Counted from the first letter of the stretch, positions 21,465 through 29,677 are shown. The stretch: 32,049 nt of DNA from DASSCW01 sp036556325 (GCA_036556325.1 DATBJR010000068.1:1-32049), one strand, 5' to 3'. Translations and numbers: made by a program. Notes: generated by a model not told the origin, from the sequence alone.

Positions 21465-22955
21465 TCAGTGCCCCGCGGCCGGGACGGCATCGGCCAGGCT
21501 GTATTCGGCCCGGCGCGCGGTGGTGTACATCAGGAACAACGTGCCGACCAGGCAGATGCCGCCCAGCGAGGCCAGGCCAAGCCCGCCGGCGGCGACCATC
21601 CGGAACCACAGCAGTGTCCCGTTGAGCTGGTCGCTCGGCGCGCCCTGCGCCACCAGCGCTCCGTGCGCGATGCCGGCGCCGATCAGCGCCAGCCCGGCCA
21701 TGGCGGTGCCGGCGAACGTCGCCCACAGCTGCGCGTCGGTGAGGAGGGTGCCGGCCCAGTCGCGGCGGAACATCCGCGGGGCCGCGTGCTCGGCGAAGGC
21801 GTAGAAGGCGAACGTGGCGGCGCCCAGCGTGCCGAACAGCAGCGCCCCGGCCGCCCACTCGGTGCCGTGCACGAAGCCCTGCACGCTGCGCAGCGCGCCG
21901 ATCGCCTCCAGGACGGTGGACCCGACCAGGAACGCCATGCCAATGACCGCCAGCGACACGGCGCCGGTGCCGAGCATCAGCGACCAGCGGCCGCGCATGG
22001 TCAGCCCCAGGTCGGCCACCGCCAGGAACACCGGGGCGACCAGCAGCATGGTGCCGACGTTGCCGAGCTGGGTGATGACGAACGGCACCGACGGGTCGAC
22101 CAGGGCGCCGACCGCCGACAGCCCGGCGAGGCCGGCCCACAGCGCCCACGCCACCAGGGCCAGGCCGCTCGAGGCCAGCGCGTTGAGGGTGGCCCGCGGG
22201 ACGACGTAGAACAGCGTGCCCAGCGTGACGCCCAGGATCCAGTAGGTGAACAGGGCTCGCGCCACGAACGCGTAGATGAGCGCCACCGTCGTCGCATCCA
22301 GGTTGATGAAGGTCGCCCCGGCCTGCGCGGCAGCACCGAGCGCGTAGGCGCCCATGCTGGCCAGCAGTGCGAGCGCGAAGAACCAGACGCTGACGTACGG
22401 CATCCGCTGGCGGGACACGAGCAGGGTGCGCCAGAAGGCGATATTGACGATCAGCATCGCCAGCAGCATCAGGCCGTCGGCCGGCAGCGGGAACTCGGCC
22501 AGCGGGCCGTTGCCGGCGATCTGCGGGATGTAGAGGCCCGCCAGCCCGGAGGCGACGCCCAGGTTCCAGGCGGCCATCCCGAGCCAGGTGATCGATTCGC
22601 CGACCAGCCGGGCGCCGGTCAGCCGGGGCGTGATGAACAGCACCGCGGCGAAGGCGGCGTTCGACAACCACCCGAAGACGAGCGCGTTCATGAAGCCGGA
22701 GCTCACCGTGTTCGCGGTGACGTCGATGCCCAGCTTGCCAATGATCGGCAGGTCGAAGTCCATGGCGAAGTGGAGCTGGTCGGGGAACATCAGCATCAGG
22801 ACCCACAGCGCGCCAAGGCCGGTGGCCACCACCAGCCAGAGGGCGCCGAGCACCATGAAGGCCGTCGCGGCGCTGTCGGGCCGGCTCGGGATGAGCGGTC
22901 CTCGGACGCGCGGCGGCTCGTCGTACGGCCGGAGCTTCTTGGGGTTCACAGCCAT
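21465..22955 (-). CDS. Heme-copper oxidase subunit I-like (CcoN-like) membrane protein lacking metal ligands
   Basis: The 496-residue product has about 12 hydrophobic segments and aligns with CcoN along its length: TANTVSSGFMNALVFGWLSN corresponds to the helix II His region, FTYWILGVTLGTLFYVVPR to helix VI and VHGTEWAAGALLFGTLG to helix X. Catalytic subunits need His in helix II, the CuB His in helix VI, a His pair in VII and two His in X. This protein has only five His (62, 363, near 387 and 431, and 496), no His pair, and G-A-L-L (370-373) where G-H-V-H is expected. It should not bind the usual hemes or CuB. The alignment was done by eye. The ATG at 22955 has GGAGGG 13 bases upstream. Confidence 0.82.
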   Translation of the reverse strand: MAVNPKKLRPYDEPPRVRGPLIPSRPDSAATAFMVLGALWLVVATGLGALWVLMLMFPDQLHFAMDFDLPIIGKLGIDVTANTVSSGFMNALVFGWLSNAAFAAVLFITPRLTGARLVGESITWLGMAAWNLGVASGLAGLYIPQIAGNGPLAEFPLPADGLMLLAMLIVNIAFWRTLLVSRQRMPYVSVWFFALALLASMGAYALGAAAQAGATFINLDATTVALIYAFVARALFTYWILGVTLGTLFYVVPRATLNALASSGLALVAWALWAGLAGLSAVGALVDPSVPFVITQLGNVGTMLLVAPVFLAVADLGLTMRGRWSLMLGTGAVSLAVIGMAFLVGSTVLEAIGALRSVQGFVHGTEWAAGALLFGTLGAATFAFYAFAEHAAPRMFRRDWAGTLLTDAQLWATFAGTAMAGLALIGAGIAHGALVAQGAPSDQLNGTLLWFRMVAAGGLGLASLGGICLVGTLFLMYTTARRAEYSLADAVPAAGH

Positions 22956-23044
22956 CGGCGCGCGCAAACCCTCCTGCGGACAAACGGGGCTCGCCAGTCC
23001 GCGGGAGCGGACCTCCGCCGCATTGTAGCGGAGCCGCTCGGGGT

Positions 23045-23073
23045 TTGACCGAACCCCGGGGGCTGGCTAGCAT
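23045..23073 (+). promoter_or_regulatory. Sigma-70-type promoter of the initiator tRNA gene
   Basis: TTGACC (23045-23050), a 17-base spacer and TAGCAT (23068-23073) form one of the best housekeeping promoters in the window. Predicted transcription begins close to the first base of the tRNA. Confidence 0.7.
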
Positions 23074-23080
23074 AGGCGGC

Positions 23081-23155
<75 letters not shown>

Positions 23156-23169
23156 CGCTCACCAGATAC

Positions 23170-23204
23170 GAACGCCGCCTCCCGCCAGGCGGCGTTCGCC
23201 TTTT
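23170..23204 (+). terminator. Rho-independent terminator after tRNA-fMet
   Basis: GAACGCCGCC (23170-23179) pairs perfectly with GGCGGCGTTC (23188-23197) around an 8-base loop, followed by GCCTTTT. The T run touches the stop codon of the convergent hydrolase gene. Confidence 0.82.
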
Positions 23205-24010
23205 CAGGCGCCGATGAACTCGCGGACGAGCTGCGCGAACTCGGCCGGCCGCTCCATCGGCGGCAGATGGGCGACTCCGGGAAGCACCTCGTGCCGCGCG
23301 CCGGAAATCTCGGCCGCCAGCTTCTCCGCGATCGCCACCATGTCCGGCTGGTCCAGCTCGCCGACGGCGACCAGGGTCGGGGCGGCGACCTCCCGCAGCC
23401 GTTCCCCGGAAGGCGGCTCGGGTGCCCGGGCCTCCGCGTTGTCGTTCTCCAGGTCGATCGCCAGGCGCTGCATCTCCCACGCGCGCCGCCGGGTCGTGGG
23501 CTCCACCTCGTCGGGCGAGCGCGACGGGCCGTCGAACCAGGTCCGCATCGACTCCTCGGCGCACGCGTCAAGGTCACCGCGCTCCCAGGCGTCGACCTCT
23601 GCCTGCCAGCGAACCTCCAGCTCGTCGCGGAAGCTCCAGCCACGAAGGCCGGACCCGCACAGCACCAGGTGGTCGACGCGGTCGGGTGCAGCGAGCGCTG
23701 CGTCCAACGCGGTCTCGGCTCCCTGCGACACGCCCACCAGATGCGCTCGCTGCACGCCGGCCACGTCCATCACGGTGAAGAGGTCCTCCCAGCGGGCGTA
23801 CGGGCCGTCGGGTGGATGGGACGACTCGCCGAAGCCGCGGGCGTCGTAGCGCAGGACGCGAAACGCGTCGGCCAGGAACGGGACGACGTCGTCCCACATC
23901 CGGCGATCGACGATGCCGGCGTGCAGCAGCACGAGCGGCGGGCCATCACCGGTCAGGTCGTAGGCGAGCCGGACGCCGTCGGGCGTCTCCGCGAACTGCG
24001 TCTCGGGCAC
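23204..24010 (-). CDS. Alpha/beta hydrolase
   Basis: The 268-residue protein has the standard fold. PPLVLLHAGIVDRRMWD contains the oxyanion-hole strand, VLRYDARGFGESSHP is the typical second strand and turn, and LVGVSQGAETALDAALAAP is the nucleophile elbow with Ser in G-x-S-x-G. The acid Asp is probably in VGELDQPD and the catalytic His in PGVAHLPPMERP. It may hydrolyse an ester, lactone or amide; sequences of this sort are often annotated as enol-lactonase- or haloperoxidase-like, but the substrate is not predictable. It uses a GTG start 3 bases after the GerW-like gene and shares its transcript. Confidence 0.92.
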   Translation of the reverse strand: MPETQFAETPDGVRLAYDLTGDGPPLVLLHAGIVDRRMWDDVVPFLADAFRVLRYDARGFGESSHPPDGPYARWEDLFTVMDVAGVQRAHLVGVSQGAETALDAALAAPDRVDHLVLCGSGLRGWSFRDELEVRWQAEVDAWERGDLDACAEESMRTWFDGPSRSPDEVEPTTRRRAWEMQRLAIDLENDNAEARAPEPPSGERLREVAAPTLVAVGELDQPDMVAIAEKLAAEISGARHEVLPGVAHLPPMERPAEFAQLVREFIGA

Positions 24011-24013
24011 GCC

Positions 24014-24340
24014 TCAGCGGCCGGAGAGCGACTTGATGACCGAGCGCAGGACAAGCAGCGCCACGATGCCGGCCACCACTCCCAGCACCGAGATGCGCGT
24101 CACGTCAACGGCCGGCTCCCAGTCGACGTTGCCGTCCTTGACCACGTACACACCCACCGGGCGCGCCGTGAGCCCGAAGCCGACACCACCGCTGTGCTCG
24201 GCATCGCCGCCGCCACCACCGCCGCCGCGGACGTCGGCCGCCGGCACGATGGTCAGGCCCTCGCGCTCGATTGGCTCGCCGTATACCCGCTTCACGGTCA
24301 TCGCCTCGCGCGCGCCCTCGAGCATCTCCGCCACGTTCAT
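24014..24340 (-). CDS. GerW/YtfJ-family protein
   Basis: The 108-residue product starts MNVAEMLEGAREAMTVKRVYG and continues GEPIEREGLTIVPAADVRGGGGGGG, VGFGLTARPVGVYVVKDG and an ending membrane segment (ISVLGVVAGIVALLVLRSVI). This is the GerW family. In Bacillus it acts in spore germination, but homologues are common in organisms that do not sporulate, where the role is unknown. No other spore gene is in the window. The start at 24340 has AGAGG 8 bases upstream; a GTG three codons earlier is less likely. The hydrolase gene follows after 3 bases. Confidence 0.88.
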   Translation of the reverse strand: MNVAEMLEGAREAMTVKRVYGEPIEREGLTIVPAADVRGGGGGGGDAEHSGGVGFGLTARPVGVYVVKDGNVDWEPAVDVTRISVLGVVAGIVALLVLRSVIKSLSGR

Positions 24341-24395
24341 GACTGCCACCTCTGCTTCGGTCCCATCGAAGGCGGACCAGTCTAGGCCGATTGCC

Positions 24396-25625
24396 TCATG
24401 TGGGCCGATGCGCCCCCGGCTCCATCTCGACCATGGCGTGATGGATGCCGTGGCGGTCCATCAGCGCCAGGTACGGAGCGGCGTCGAACGCCTCGGGACC
24501 AAGGACCCCGCGGCCGGACCAGGTCCCATTGGCGAGCAGCTCCATGGCCAGCACCGGGTTGAAGCCGGTCTGCCAGCCAACGACCTGCGACCCGGTGCGA
24601 CGCAGCGTTTCGGCGGCATCGGCCATCTGGTAAAGGAAGACCTCGCGCGGCTTGCCGTCCTTCGAGCCGATGACCCAGGTGCCCACGATCGCCCGCCCGA
24701 CCATCTTGTCCCCCATCGTCACCGGGTCGGGCACCACGGCCGCCACCACGTCCCGCGGCGACACCTTCGTCCCGCGCACGTCGACCGGCTCGGTGCGGTC
24801 GAGGCCAATGTCGTGCAGCAGCTTCAGCTTGTCGATGAAGTCGGCGCCGAGCGCGTATTTGAACGTCACGCGCTTGACGTGCGGCAGCCAGCGCGGGACG
24901 AGCAGCACCTCTTCGTGCTCGACGTTCACGCATTCGACCGGACCCACGCCCTCGGGGAATGGAAACTCCTCGGGCGCGCTGAAGGGCTCGGTGGTGTGCC
25001 AGTCCCCGTCCTGCCAAATCACCGGCGGGTTCAGGCACTCCTCGATGGTCGTCCAGATGCTGAACACCGGCGCGAAGGCGAAGCCGGGGATGTGCAGGTC
25101 GCCGCCGTCGCGGATGTGCACCTCGTCGACCTGGTCGAACAGGTTGTCGGCGGCGTACTTCGCGAAGACGTCGGTCAGGCCCGGGTCCATGCCCATGCCG
25201 ATCAGGGCCAGCCGGCCGGCCGCCTCCCACTCCTCGGCCCGGGCCAGCTGCTCGTCGGCGAGCTTGACGCCCGGCTTCGCGAACGGGTCGGTGGGATGCG
25301 GCAGCGAGAGGCTGTTGGCCATGTCCATGTAGTCGACGCCGGCCGCCAGTGCGCCGTCGAAGATGGGCATCACGAAGCGCGGGTCGACCGCGTTCATCAC
25401 CAGGGTGGAGCCGGTGCGTCGGGCAAGTTCGGCCACTGCGCCGGCGTCCCGGGCGTCGATCCGCTCTACCGGGAAGCGGCTCGCGTCGCCCAGCTCGGCC
25501 TGGATGGCCGTGGGGCGGGACGGATCGTAGTCGGCGAGCACCAGCTGCTCGCACCAGTCGCGCTGGGCGGCCTCGCGGGCGATGGCCTCGCCCACGGTGC
25601 CGACGCCGATCAACAGGATGCGCAT
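24396..25625 (-). CDS. Saccharopine dehydrogenase-like NAD(P)-dependent oxidoreductase
   Basis: The 409-residue protein begins MRILLIGVGTVGEAIAREAA, a Rossmann G-x-G-x-x-G motif, and follows the saccharopine dehydrogenase NADP-binding pattern (VMNAVDPRFVMPIFDGALAAGVDYMDMA). The catalytic-domain part includes LIGMGMDPGLTDVFAKYAAD and HEEVLLVPRWLP. Relatives include carboxynorspermidine synthase, lysine dehydrogenases and saccharopine reductase, all acting on C-N bonds of amino acids or polyamines. The motif GMDPG and the length around 400 residues fit carboxynorspermidine/lysine-type enzymes best. GGAG lies 7 bases before the ATG. Proline dehydrogenase lies 131 bases upstream on the same strand. 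Confidence 0.86.
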   Translation of the reverse strand: MRILLIGVGTVGEAIAREAAQRDWCEQLVLADYDPSRPTAIQAELGDASRFPVERIDARDAGAVAELARRTGSTLVMNAVDPRFVMPIFDGALAAGVDYMDMANSLSLPHPTDPFAKPGVKLADEQLARAEEWEAAGRLALIGMGMDPGLTDVFAKYAADNLFDQVDEVHIRDGGDLHIPGFAFAPVFSIWTTIEECLNPPVIWQDGDWHTTEPFSAPEEFPFPEGVGPVECVNVEHEEVLLVPRWLPHVKRVTFKYALGADFIDKLKLLHDIGLDRTEPVDVRGTKVSPRDVVAAVVPDPVTMGDKMVGRAIVGTWVIGSKDGKPREVFLYQMADAAETLRRTGSQVVGWQTGFNPVLAMELLANGTWSGRGVLGPEAFDAAPYLALMDRHGIHHAMVEMEPGAHRPT

Positions 25626-25756
25626 GGGAGATCTCCAGGCTGCGGCTTCACGGTGGCACGCGTCCGCGCAACGGGATCTCGGGTGCCGCGCCCCGGTTCG
25701 CTACGGATTCGGTGGCGTCGCAGCGAGCGTACCACGGAAACCGCGGCGACGGCCAT

Positions 25757-26674
25757 TCAGCCGAAGACCTGGCGCAGGGCGAACCAGACGTTCGCCGGAC
25801 GTTCCGCCATGCGGCGCATGTACCACGCATACCAGGCGTCCCCGTACGAGATGAGGTCCCGCACGCGGTAGCCGGCCGCGGCCAGCCGGCGCTGCTCGTC
25901 GACGCGGATGCCGTACAGCATCTGCACCTCGAACGTGTCGACGCCCAGGCCGGCCGCCGTCGCCGCCGCCGCGACCCGCTCCACCAGCCGGGTGTCATGC
26001 GTGCCAAGCCCCAGCCGCAGCTCGCCCCTGCCGGCGGCCGGCAGCATCGACTTCGCCTGCTCCTCGAAGGCGGCGTCGACATCGGCCTTCTTGCGGAGGG
26101 CGATCGTCGCCGGCTCGTCGTAGGCGCCCTTCACCAGGCGGATGGCGGGCCGCAGGGGCGCCAGCGCGGCGATGTCGTCCGGCGTGCGACGCAGGTACGA
26201 CTGCAGACAGATCCCGACGTTCGGATGGTCCGCCTTCAGCTGGCGGTACAGGTCCAGCGTGCGCTCGGTGTAGGCCGATCCCTCCATGTCCAGCCACAGG
26301 TCGCCCTTGGCCTCCGCCGCGGCCCTCGCCAGCGAGCGCAGGTGCGCGAGGGTGGCATCGGCGTCCAGGTCGAGGCCCAGCTGCGTCGGCTTGACGCTCA
26401 TCTCGGCGTCCAGGCCGCGCGCCATGATCTTGCGGAGCAGCTCGTGGTAGTGGTCGGCCACCGCCTGGGCCTGGTCCATGCTGGTCAGGTTCTCCCCGAG
26501 ATGGGTGATCAGGAGGCCGATGCCCAGCGGCCGGAACTGCTCGGAGGCCTCGAGCGCGTCCTCCATCGTCTCGCCCGGCATGAACTTGCGGACCGCCCGC
26601 TTCGCGAACCACAGCCGCGGCAGCCAGGTCTTCAGGAACCGGTTGCGGGCCATCCAGAGGAGGATCGTGCGCAT
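25757..26674 (-). CDS. Proline dehydrogenase, FAD-dependent (monofunctional)
   Basis: The 305-residue enzyme oxidises proline to pyrroline-5-carboxylate. Family blocks are GIGLLITHLGENL, KPTQLGLDLD, DLWLDMEGSAYTERTLDLY, VGICLQSYLRRTPDDI, RLVKGAYDEPATI, LRLGLGTHDT, FEVQMLYGIRVDEQRRLAAAG and VRDLISYGDAWYAWYMRR. These include FAD-contact and substrate Arg positions. The length fits the short Bacillus/Deinococcus/Thermus form and not the PutA fusion; no P5C dehydrogenase gene is in the window. ATG at 26674 was chosen because TAGATT lies 8 bases upstream; an earlier ATG at 26707 is possible but would sit against the tRNA-Lys promoter. Confidence 0.93.
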   Translation of the reverse strand: MRTILLWMARNRFLKTWLPRLWFAKRAVRKFMPGETMEDALEASEQFRPLGIGLLITHLGENLTSMDQAQAVADHYHELLRKIMARGLDAEMSVKPTQLGLDLDADATLAHLRSLARAAAEAKGDLWLDMEGSAYTERTLDLYRQLKADHPNVGICLQSYLRRTPDDIAALAPLRPAIRLVKGAYDEPATIALRKKADVDAAFEEQAKSMLPAAGRGELRLGLGTHDTRLVERVAAAATAAGLGVDTFEVQMLYGIRVDEQRRLAAAGYRVRDLISYGDAWYAWYMRRMAERPANVWFALRQVFG

Positions 26675-26682
26675 CGGCGCCG

Positions 26683-26688
26683 AATCTA
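26683..26688 (-). promoter_or_regulatory. Putative -10 box of the proline dehydrogenase gene (leaderless)
   Basis: The minus strand reads TAGATT, 8 bases, then ATG at 26674, with no ribosome-binding sequence. The divergent tRNA-Lys has TAGACT at 26707-26712, so the two promoters lie back to back. Confidence 0.45.
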
Positions 26689-26719
26689 GCACGGTGGCGC
26701 GCGGCATAGACTGACGCGC

Positions 26720-26795
26720 GGGCCGTTAGCTCAGTGGTTAGAGCAGGGGACTTTTAATCCTCGTGTCGTGGGTTCGAATCCCACACGGCCCTCCA
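26720..26795 (+). tRNA. tRNA-Lys (anticodon TTT)
   Basis: The 76-base gene has acceptor GGGCCGT (26720-26726) paired with ACGGCCC (26785-26791), discriminator T and encoded CCA (26793-26795). The anticodon loop CTTTTAA within stem GGGGA/TCCTC gives TTT at 26753-26755. The T loop is TTCGAAT. Confidence 0.96.
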
Positions 26796-26925
26796 TGTCG
26801 TCTCGCGCCACCCGCGATAACGACGCGACGGTGCCGGCTGCTGCACGCGACCCAACCTCTGGACAACCGAACCGCGACTGAGCCACGAGTACGATGACGT
26901 TGAACCGGATACCGGCTGATCCTCC

Positions 26926-27117
26926 ATGACGAACCTCGCGCTCATCATCCTGCACGCCGGGCCACACAACCCTGTTGAGTGGCTGATCTATGCCATCCTG
27001 CTCGGCGCCGTGATTGCCGTCGGCGTCATGGTCGCTCGCGACTCAAGACTCGATCTTCCGTGGGACCGCCAGAGGGATCCGCGCGGCGGAAAGCGACGCC
27101 GACGTGACCCGCGATAG
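26926..27117 (+). CDS. Small single-pass membrane protein, hypothetical
   Basis: The 63-residue product starts MTNLALIILHAGPHNPVEW and has one membrane segment, LIYAILLGAVIAVGVMVA (about 20-37). A basic tail (DRQRDPRGGKRRRRDPR) would remain in the cytosol. Its start has no good ribosome site; GATACC lies 12 bases upstream. It is transcribed away from tRNA-Lys in the same direction and converges on the binding-protein gene. I do not recognise a family. The clear membrane topology and stop position support a gene, but it may be spurious. Confidence 0.5.
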   Translation: MTNLALIILHAGPHNPVEWLIYAILLGAVIAVGVMVARDSRLDLPWDRQRDPRGGKRRRRDPR

Positions 27118-27131
27118 CGATGCAACCGCAC

Positions 27132-28484
27132 CTAGCGTTCCAGCGGGATGAAAGCGATGTCGCCGGTCTGGTAGGTCGAGGGCCAGACGAACGCGTAGGT
27201 GCGGACTGCCTGCCACTGCCAGATGACCGCCGCGGCCCGCTCGTTCTGCCCGAGGGTGGCCGGATCCTGCGAGAAGCGGAGCCCGGCGCCGTTCGGCAGT
27301 GCTCCCTCGGGTAGATCGATGGCGAATGCCGCGTCAGTGATGCCCTCGGCGTCCAGGGACCTGGCCTGCGGCATGACCGCCCCGAACAGTGCCCAGGCTG
27401 CCGCATAGCCGGAGATTGCCTCTTCGGTCGGGCCTGCCGCTGCGCTCCCTTCCTCGACCGGACCGGTGATGGCGTATTCCGAGCCGTGCGTGCCGTAGTC
27501 GTCCGTGCCGTAGTCGTCCACGCTTTTGCCCTCAGCCGCGGCCGACGGGATCGCATGGGCGTTCCAATATGCCGCCAGGCGATCGTAGAGCCGGCGTGCC
27601 TCTGGTTTCAGCGCCGTGGGTCGGAAGCCGCCGGTCGGCCGATCGGATGCGAAGATCCCGACCGCCCCGGCACCGAGATCGCCGGCAAAATCCGGATCGC
27701 ATTCCGCCATGGTCGACCCGATCAGGGCTCCGACGCGCAGATCCGAATCCAGCATCGCGCGCCGGAAGGCAACGCCGTCAGGAATGTGCGAAGCCAGGAT
27801 GATCACGTCGGGCGCTGCGTCGCGAAGCTTCGCCATCACCATCGTCCATTGCGGAACGACGAGGTCGTAGCGGAGGTTCGCGACGATCTTGCTGCCCGCT
27901 GCCACCGTCACTTCCCGGGCGGCCGCGGCAACCGACTCGGCGTAGATGTCGCGTGCCGCCACGAGCGCGATGCGCAGCTGACGTCCTGGCTTTCCGAGCC
28001 GCGGCGCCAGCTCCTGCACCGCAAAGTGCGCGGAGTTGGCCCCGAGGTTCGCACCGCTGGCGCCAACGCGGAACACCCCGCTCAGGCCGCGCCCGGTCAG
28101 CCGGTCCGCGACGGCCCCCGCCTCCCAGTACACGAGACCGACGTCGTGCGCAGCCTGGCTGGCGGCAATGGACAGGTCGGAAGAGTACGCACCCAGCACC
28201 ACCGCGATGCCCTGCGCCCGGAGGTCACGCATGATCGCGGGCGCGTCCGCCGCGCTCTCCAGGTCGCGCACCTCGAGCGTTACCCGGTGTCCGTCAATGC
28301 CGCCATTGGCATTGACCAGATCCGCGGCTGCCTGCACGCCAGCCAGCTCCTGCCGCGCAAGGCCGGCGGCATTCCCCCTAAGCGGGAAGACGGCTCCGAC
28401 CACGAGATCGCCAGCCGGCCTCGGCGCTGGCGCGCAGGCTGCCAGGATCACCAGCAAGGCCCCGACCATGGCGCGGTTACGCAT
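27132..28484 (-). CDS. Branched-chain amino acid/amide-type substrate-binding lipoprotein (orphan)
   Basis: The 450-residue protein is an exported lipoprotein: MRNRAMVGALLVILAACAP has a lipobox ending at Cys17. The mature part follows the Peripla_BP_6 pattern: VVGAVFPLRGNAAGLARQELAGVQAAADLVNANGGIDG at the start, then DLRAQGIAVVLGAYSS and VVPQWTMVMAKLRDAAPDVIIL. Such proteins capture amino acids, amides or urea outside the membrane for LivHMGF-type transporters, or serve as sensory receptors. No transporter gene is adjacent. AAGGAGGT just upstream of 28484 decides the start; an earlier in-frame ATG lacks one. A 15-base tandem duplication (27489-27518) encodes DDYGTDDYGT in the C-terminal half. 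Confidence 0.9.
   Translation of the reverse strand: MRNRAMVGALLVILAACAPAPRPAGDLVVGAVFPLRGNAAGLARQELAGVQAAADLVNANGGIDGHRVTLEVRDLESAADAPAIMRDLRAQGIAVVLGAYSSDLSIAASQAAHDVGLVYWEAGAVADRLTGRGLSGVFRVGASGANLGANSAHFAVQELAPRLGKPGRQLRIALVAARDIYAESVAAAAREVTVAAGSKIVANLRYDLVVPQWTMVMAKLRDAAPDVIILASHIPDGVAFRRAMLDSDLRVGALIGSTMAECDPDFAGDLGAGAVGIFASDRPTGGFRPTALKPEARRLYDRLAAYWNAHAIPSAAAEGKSVDDYGTDDYGTHGSEYAITGPVEEGSAAAGPTEEAISGYAAAWALFGAVMPQARSLDAEGITDAAFAIDLPEGALPNGAGLRFSQDPATLGQNERAAAVIWQWQAVRTYAFVWPSTYQTGDIAFIPLER
27489..27518. repeat. Perfect 15-base tandem duplication inside the binding-protein gene
   Basis: CGTGCCGTAGTCGTC occurs twice in direct succession (27489-27503 and 27504-27518). It stays in frame and duplicates the residues DDYGT. 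Replication slippage is the likely origin. Confidence 0.9.
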
Positions 28485-28537
28485 GACACCTCCTTGCCTC
28501 GGCGCGGGCCGCGCGAGGAATACACGATGATGCGAAC

Positions 28538-29245
28538 TCATCTTCGGACCCCTCGGTCCGGCCCCCAGCGACGATATCCGGTGACCAGCAGGCCAATCCA
28601 GATCGCCAGCGTCATGCCGATGAGAACCACGGCTGCCGGGTCGAGCCCCCTGCTCGCAGGCGCCAGCAGCGCAAAGTCCCCCAGACGGGTCGGATTGGCC
28701 AGGAACATTGACAGTTGTCCGCTAACGGGTTGGGTCGGCAGGGGGCTCCAGGTGCCCTCGTCGAATCGGACGATCATGCAGTTCGAAACGCCGTCGGGTG
28801 CCCGCAGGACCAAGGTGGGTGGAGCGGACGGATCGATGGCCACCTCCCTCCCATCCGAAGTCGTGACCGAGATTCGGTACACGTTGCCGGCGATCACGCT
28901 GTTCGGCCCTGGTGCGCCTGGGGGGGTTATCGCCCTGATGGACACCGTGACGGTCGCGGTCGGACCGCGAATGAACGCGCCTGGAGCGGCGATGAGCTGG
29001 GCCTGGGGTGGTGATTCGGACGTCGCAGCTGTAATTCCTGGGTCTCCTCCAGAACCCGTAGCTGAGAACCGCTCTTCGGCGGAGCCTGGGGAGCCGGCCT
29101 GTCCCTGCTGTGGATCCAGGTAGCGATAGGGCTCCTGGACCACCACGCCGTCATAGAGGGGCGCCGGGCTGGCCGGGTGCAGACGCAGGGCAAACCAGAT
29201 GAGGCCGAGTGACAGGCTGACCACCACGATGGCTCGCCGCTTCAT
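28538..29245 (-). CDS. Membrane-anchored hypothetical protein of the copper operon
   Basis: The 235-residue product has an N-terminal signal anchor (RRAIVVVSLSLGLIWFALRL) and a C-terminal membrane helix (PAAVVLIGMTLAIWIGLLVTGY), with about 160 residues between them outside the membrane. That region contains beta-rich segments (TATVTVSIRAITPP, NVYRISVTTSDGREVAID, PTLVLRAPDG, RFDEGTWSPLPTQ, GDFALLAP). No known metal site is obvious and only one Cys is present. The start overlaps the upstream lipoprotein stop (ATGA), so it belongs to the copC-copD operon. Family not recognised. Confidence 0.8.
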   Translation of the reverse strand: MKRRAIVVVSLSLGLIWFALRLHPASPAPLYDGVVVQEPYRYLDPQQGQAGSPGSAEERFSATGSGGDPGITAATSESPPQAQLIAAPGAFIRGPTATVTVSIRAITPPGAPGPNSVIAGNVYRISVTTSDGREVAIDPSAPPTLVLRAPDGVSNCMIVRFDEGTWSPLPTQPVSGQLSMFLANPTRLGDFALLAPASRGLDPAAVVLIGMTLAIWIGLLVTGYRRWGPDRGVRR

Positions 29246-29670
29246 TTGACGGTGAAGAGCACCTGGTTGGACCAAACACGCGGGCTGAATGGCGCGTGAT
29301 CTGAGGCCACGAATTCAGCCTTGAGCACATAGGTCCCCGCGTGGACCGGCATGTCCTGCTCCAACGCGTAGTTCATCGATACCAGCACGTTGTCGACGTA
29401 CAGGTGCACGTGCCCCTGATCCGGTCGGATGTTGGTGGTGGTGGTCGACACGATCGTGGCCCCGTTCAGACGGAGCACGACGTGGACCGAATCGCCGCTG
29501 ATGGTTGCGCCATCCCTGGGTTGGACGATTGACACCCTCGCCGGGGACGCCGGCCGGCTCCCGGCGGGGGACGGCGCGACGCTGGCGCCCGACGAGGAGG
29601 CTGTCCCGCAGGCGGCCAGGATGAGCGTGAGGGCCGTGGCGTAAAAGGGTCGCAGTCGAGATCGGGTCAT
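29242..29670 (-). CDS. Small lipoprotein, possible metal-binding beta-sandwich
   Basis: The 142-residue protein has signal peptide FYATALTLILAACG with the lipobox Cys at about 21, and a Ser/Ala/Pro linker. A beta-sandwich-like domain follows: VSIVQPRDGATISGDSVHVVLRLNG, QGHVHLYVDNVLVSM and AGTYVLKAEFVASDHAPFSP. The HVHLY pair and the second His in SDHAPF could bind copper, but this is not established. The pattern resembles DUF4399-like proteins that accompany copper or heme genes. GAGGTG lies a short distance upstream of the ATG at 29670. It starts 7 bases after the CopC-CopD gene and is surely co-transcribed. Confidence 0.83.
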   Translation of the reverse strand: MTRSRLRPFYATALTLILAACGTASSSGASVAPSPAGSRPASPARVSIVQPRDGATISGDSVHVVLRLNGATIVSTTTTNIRPDQGHVHLYVDNVLVSMNYALEQDMPVHAGTYVLKAEFVASDHAPFSPRVWSNQVLFTVK

Positions 29671-29677
29671 CAGCACC

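Noticed and set aside
21465..22955. Frameshift or sequencing error as the reason for missing oxidase ligands
   Set aside because: The frame is open and aligns in register before and after each ligand site, so the replacements are point changes within conserved context and not a shifted frame.
21018..23048. Open frame of 676 codons on the plus strand opposite the oxidase-like operon
   Set aside because: Its composition is biased (Arg/Gln/Gly/His), no domain is recognisable, and it is antisense to the cytochrome c and CcoN-like genes.
23170..23204. Inverted repeat considered as an attachment or recombination site beside a tRNA gene
   Set aside because: It has the stem, loop and T run of a terminator, and there is no integrase or repeated tRNA 3' end nearby.
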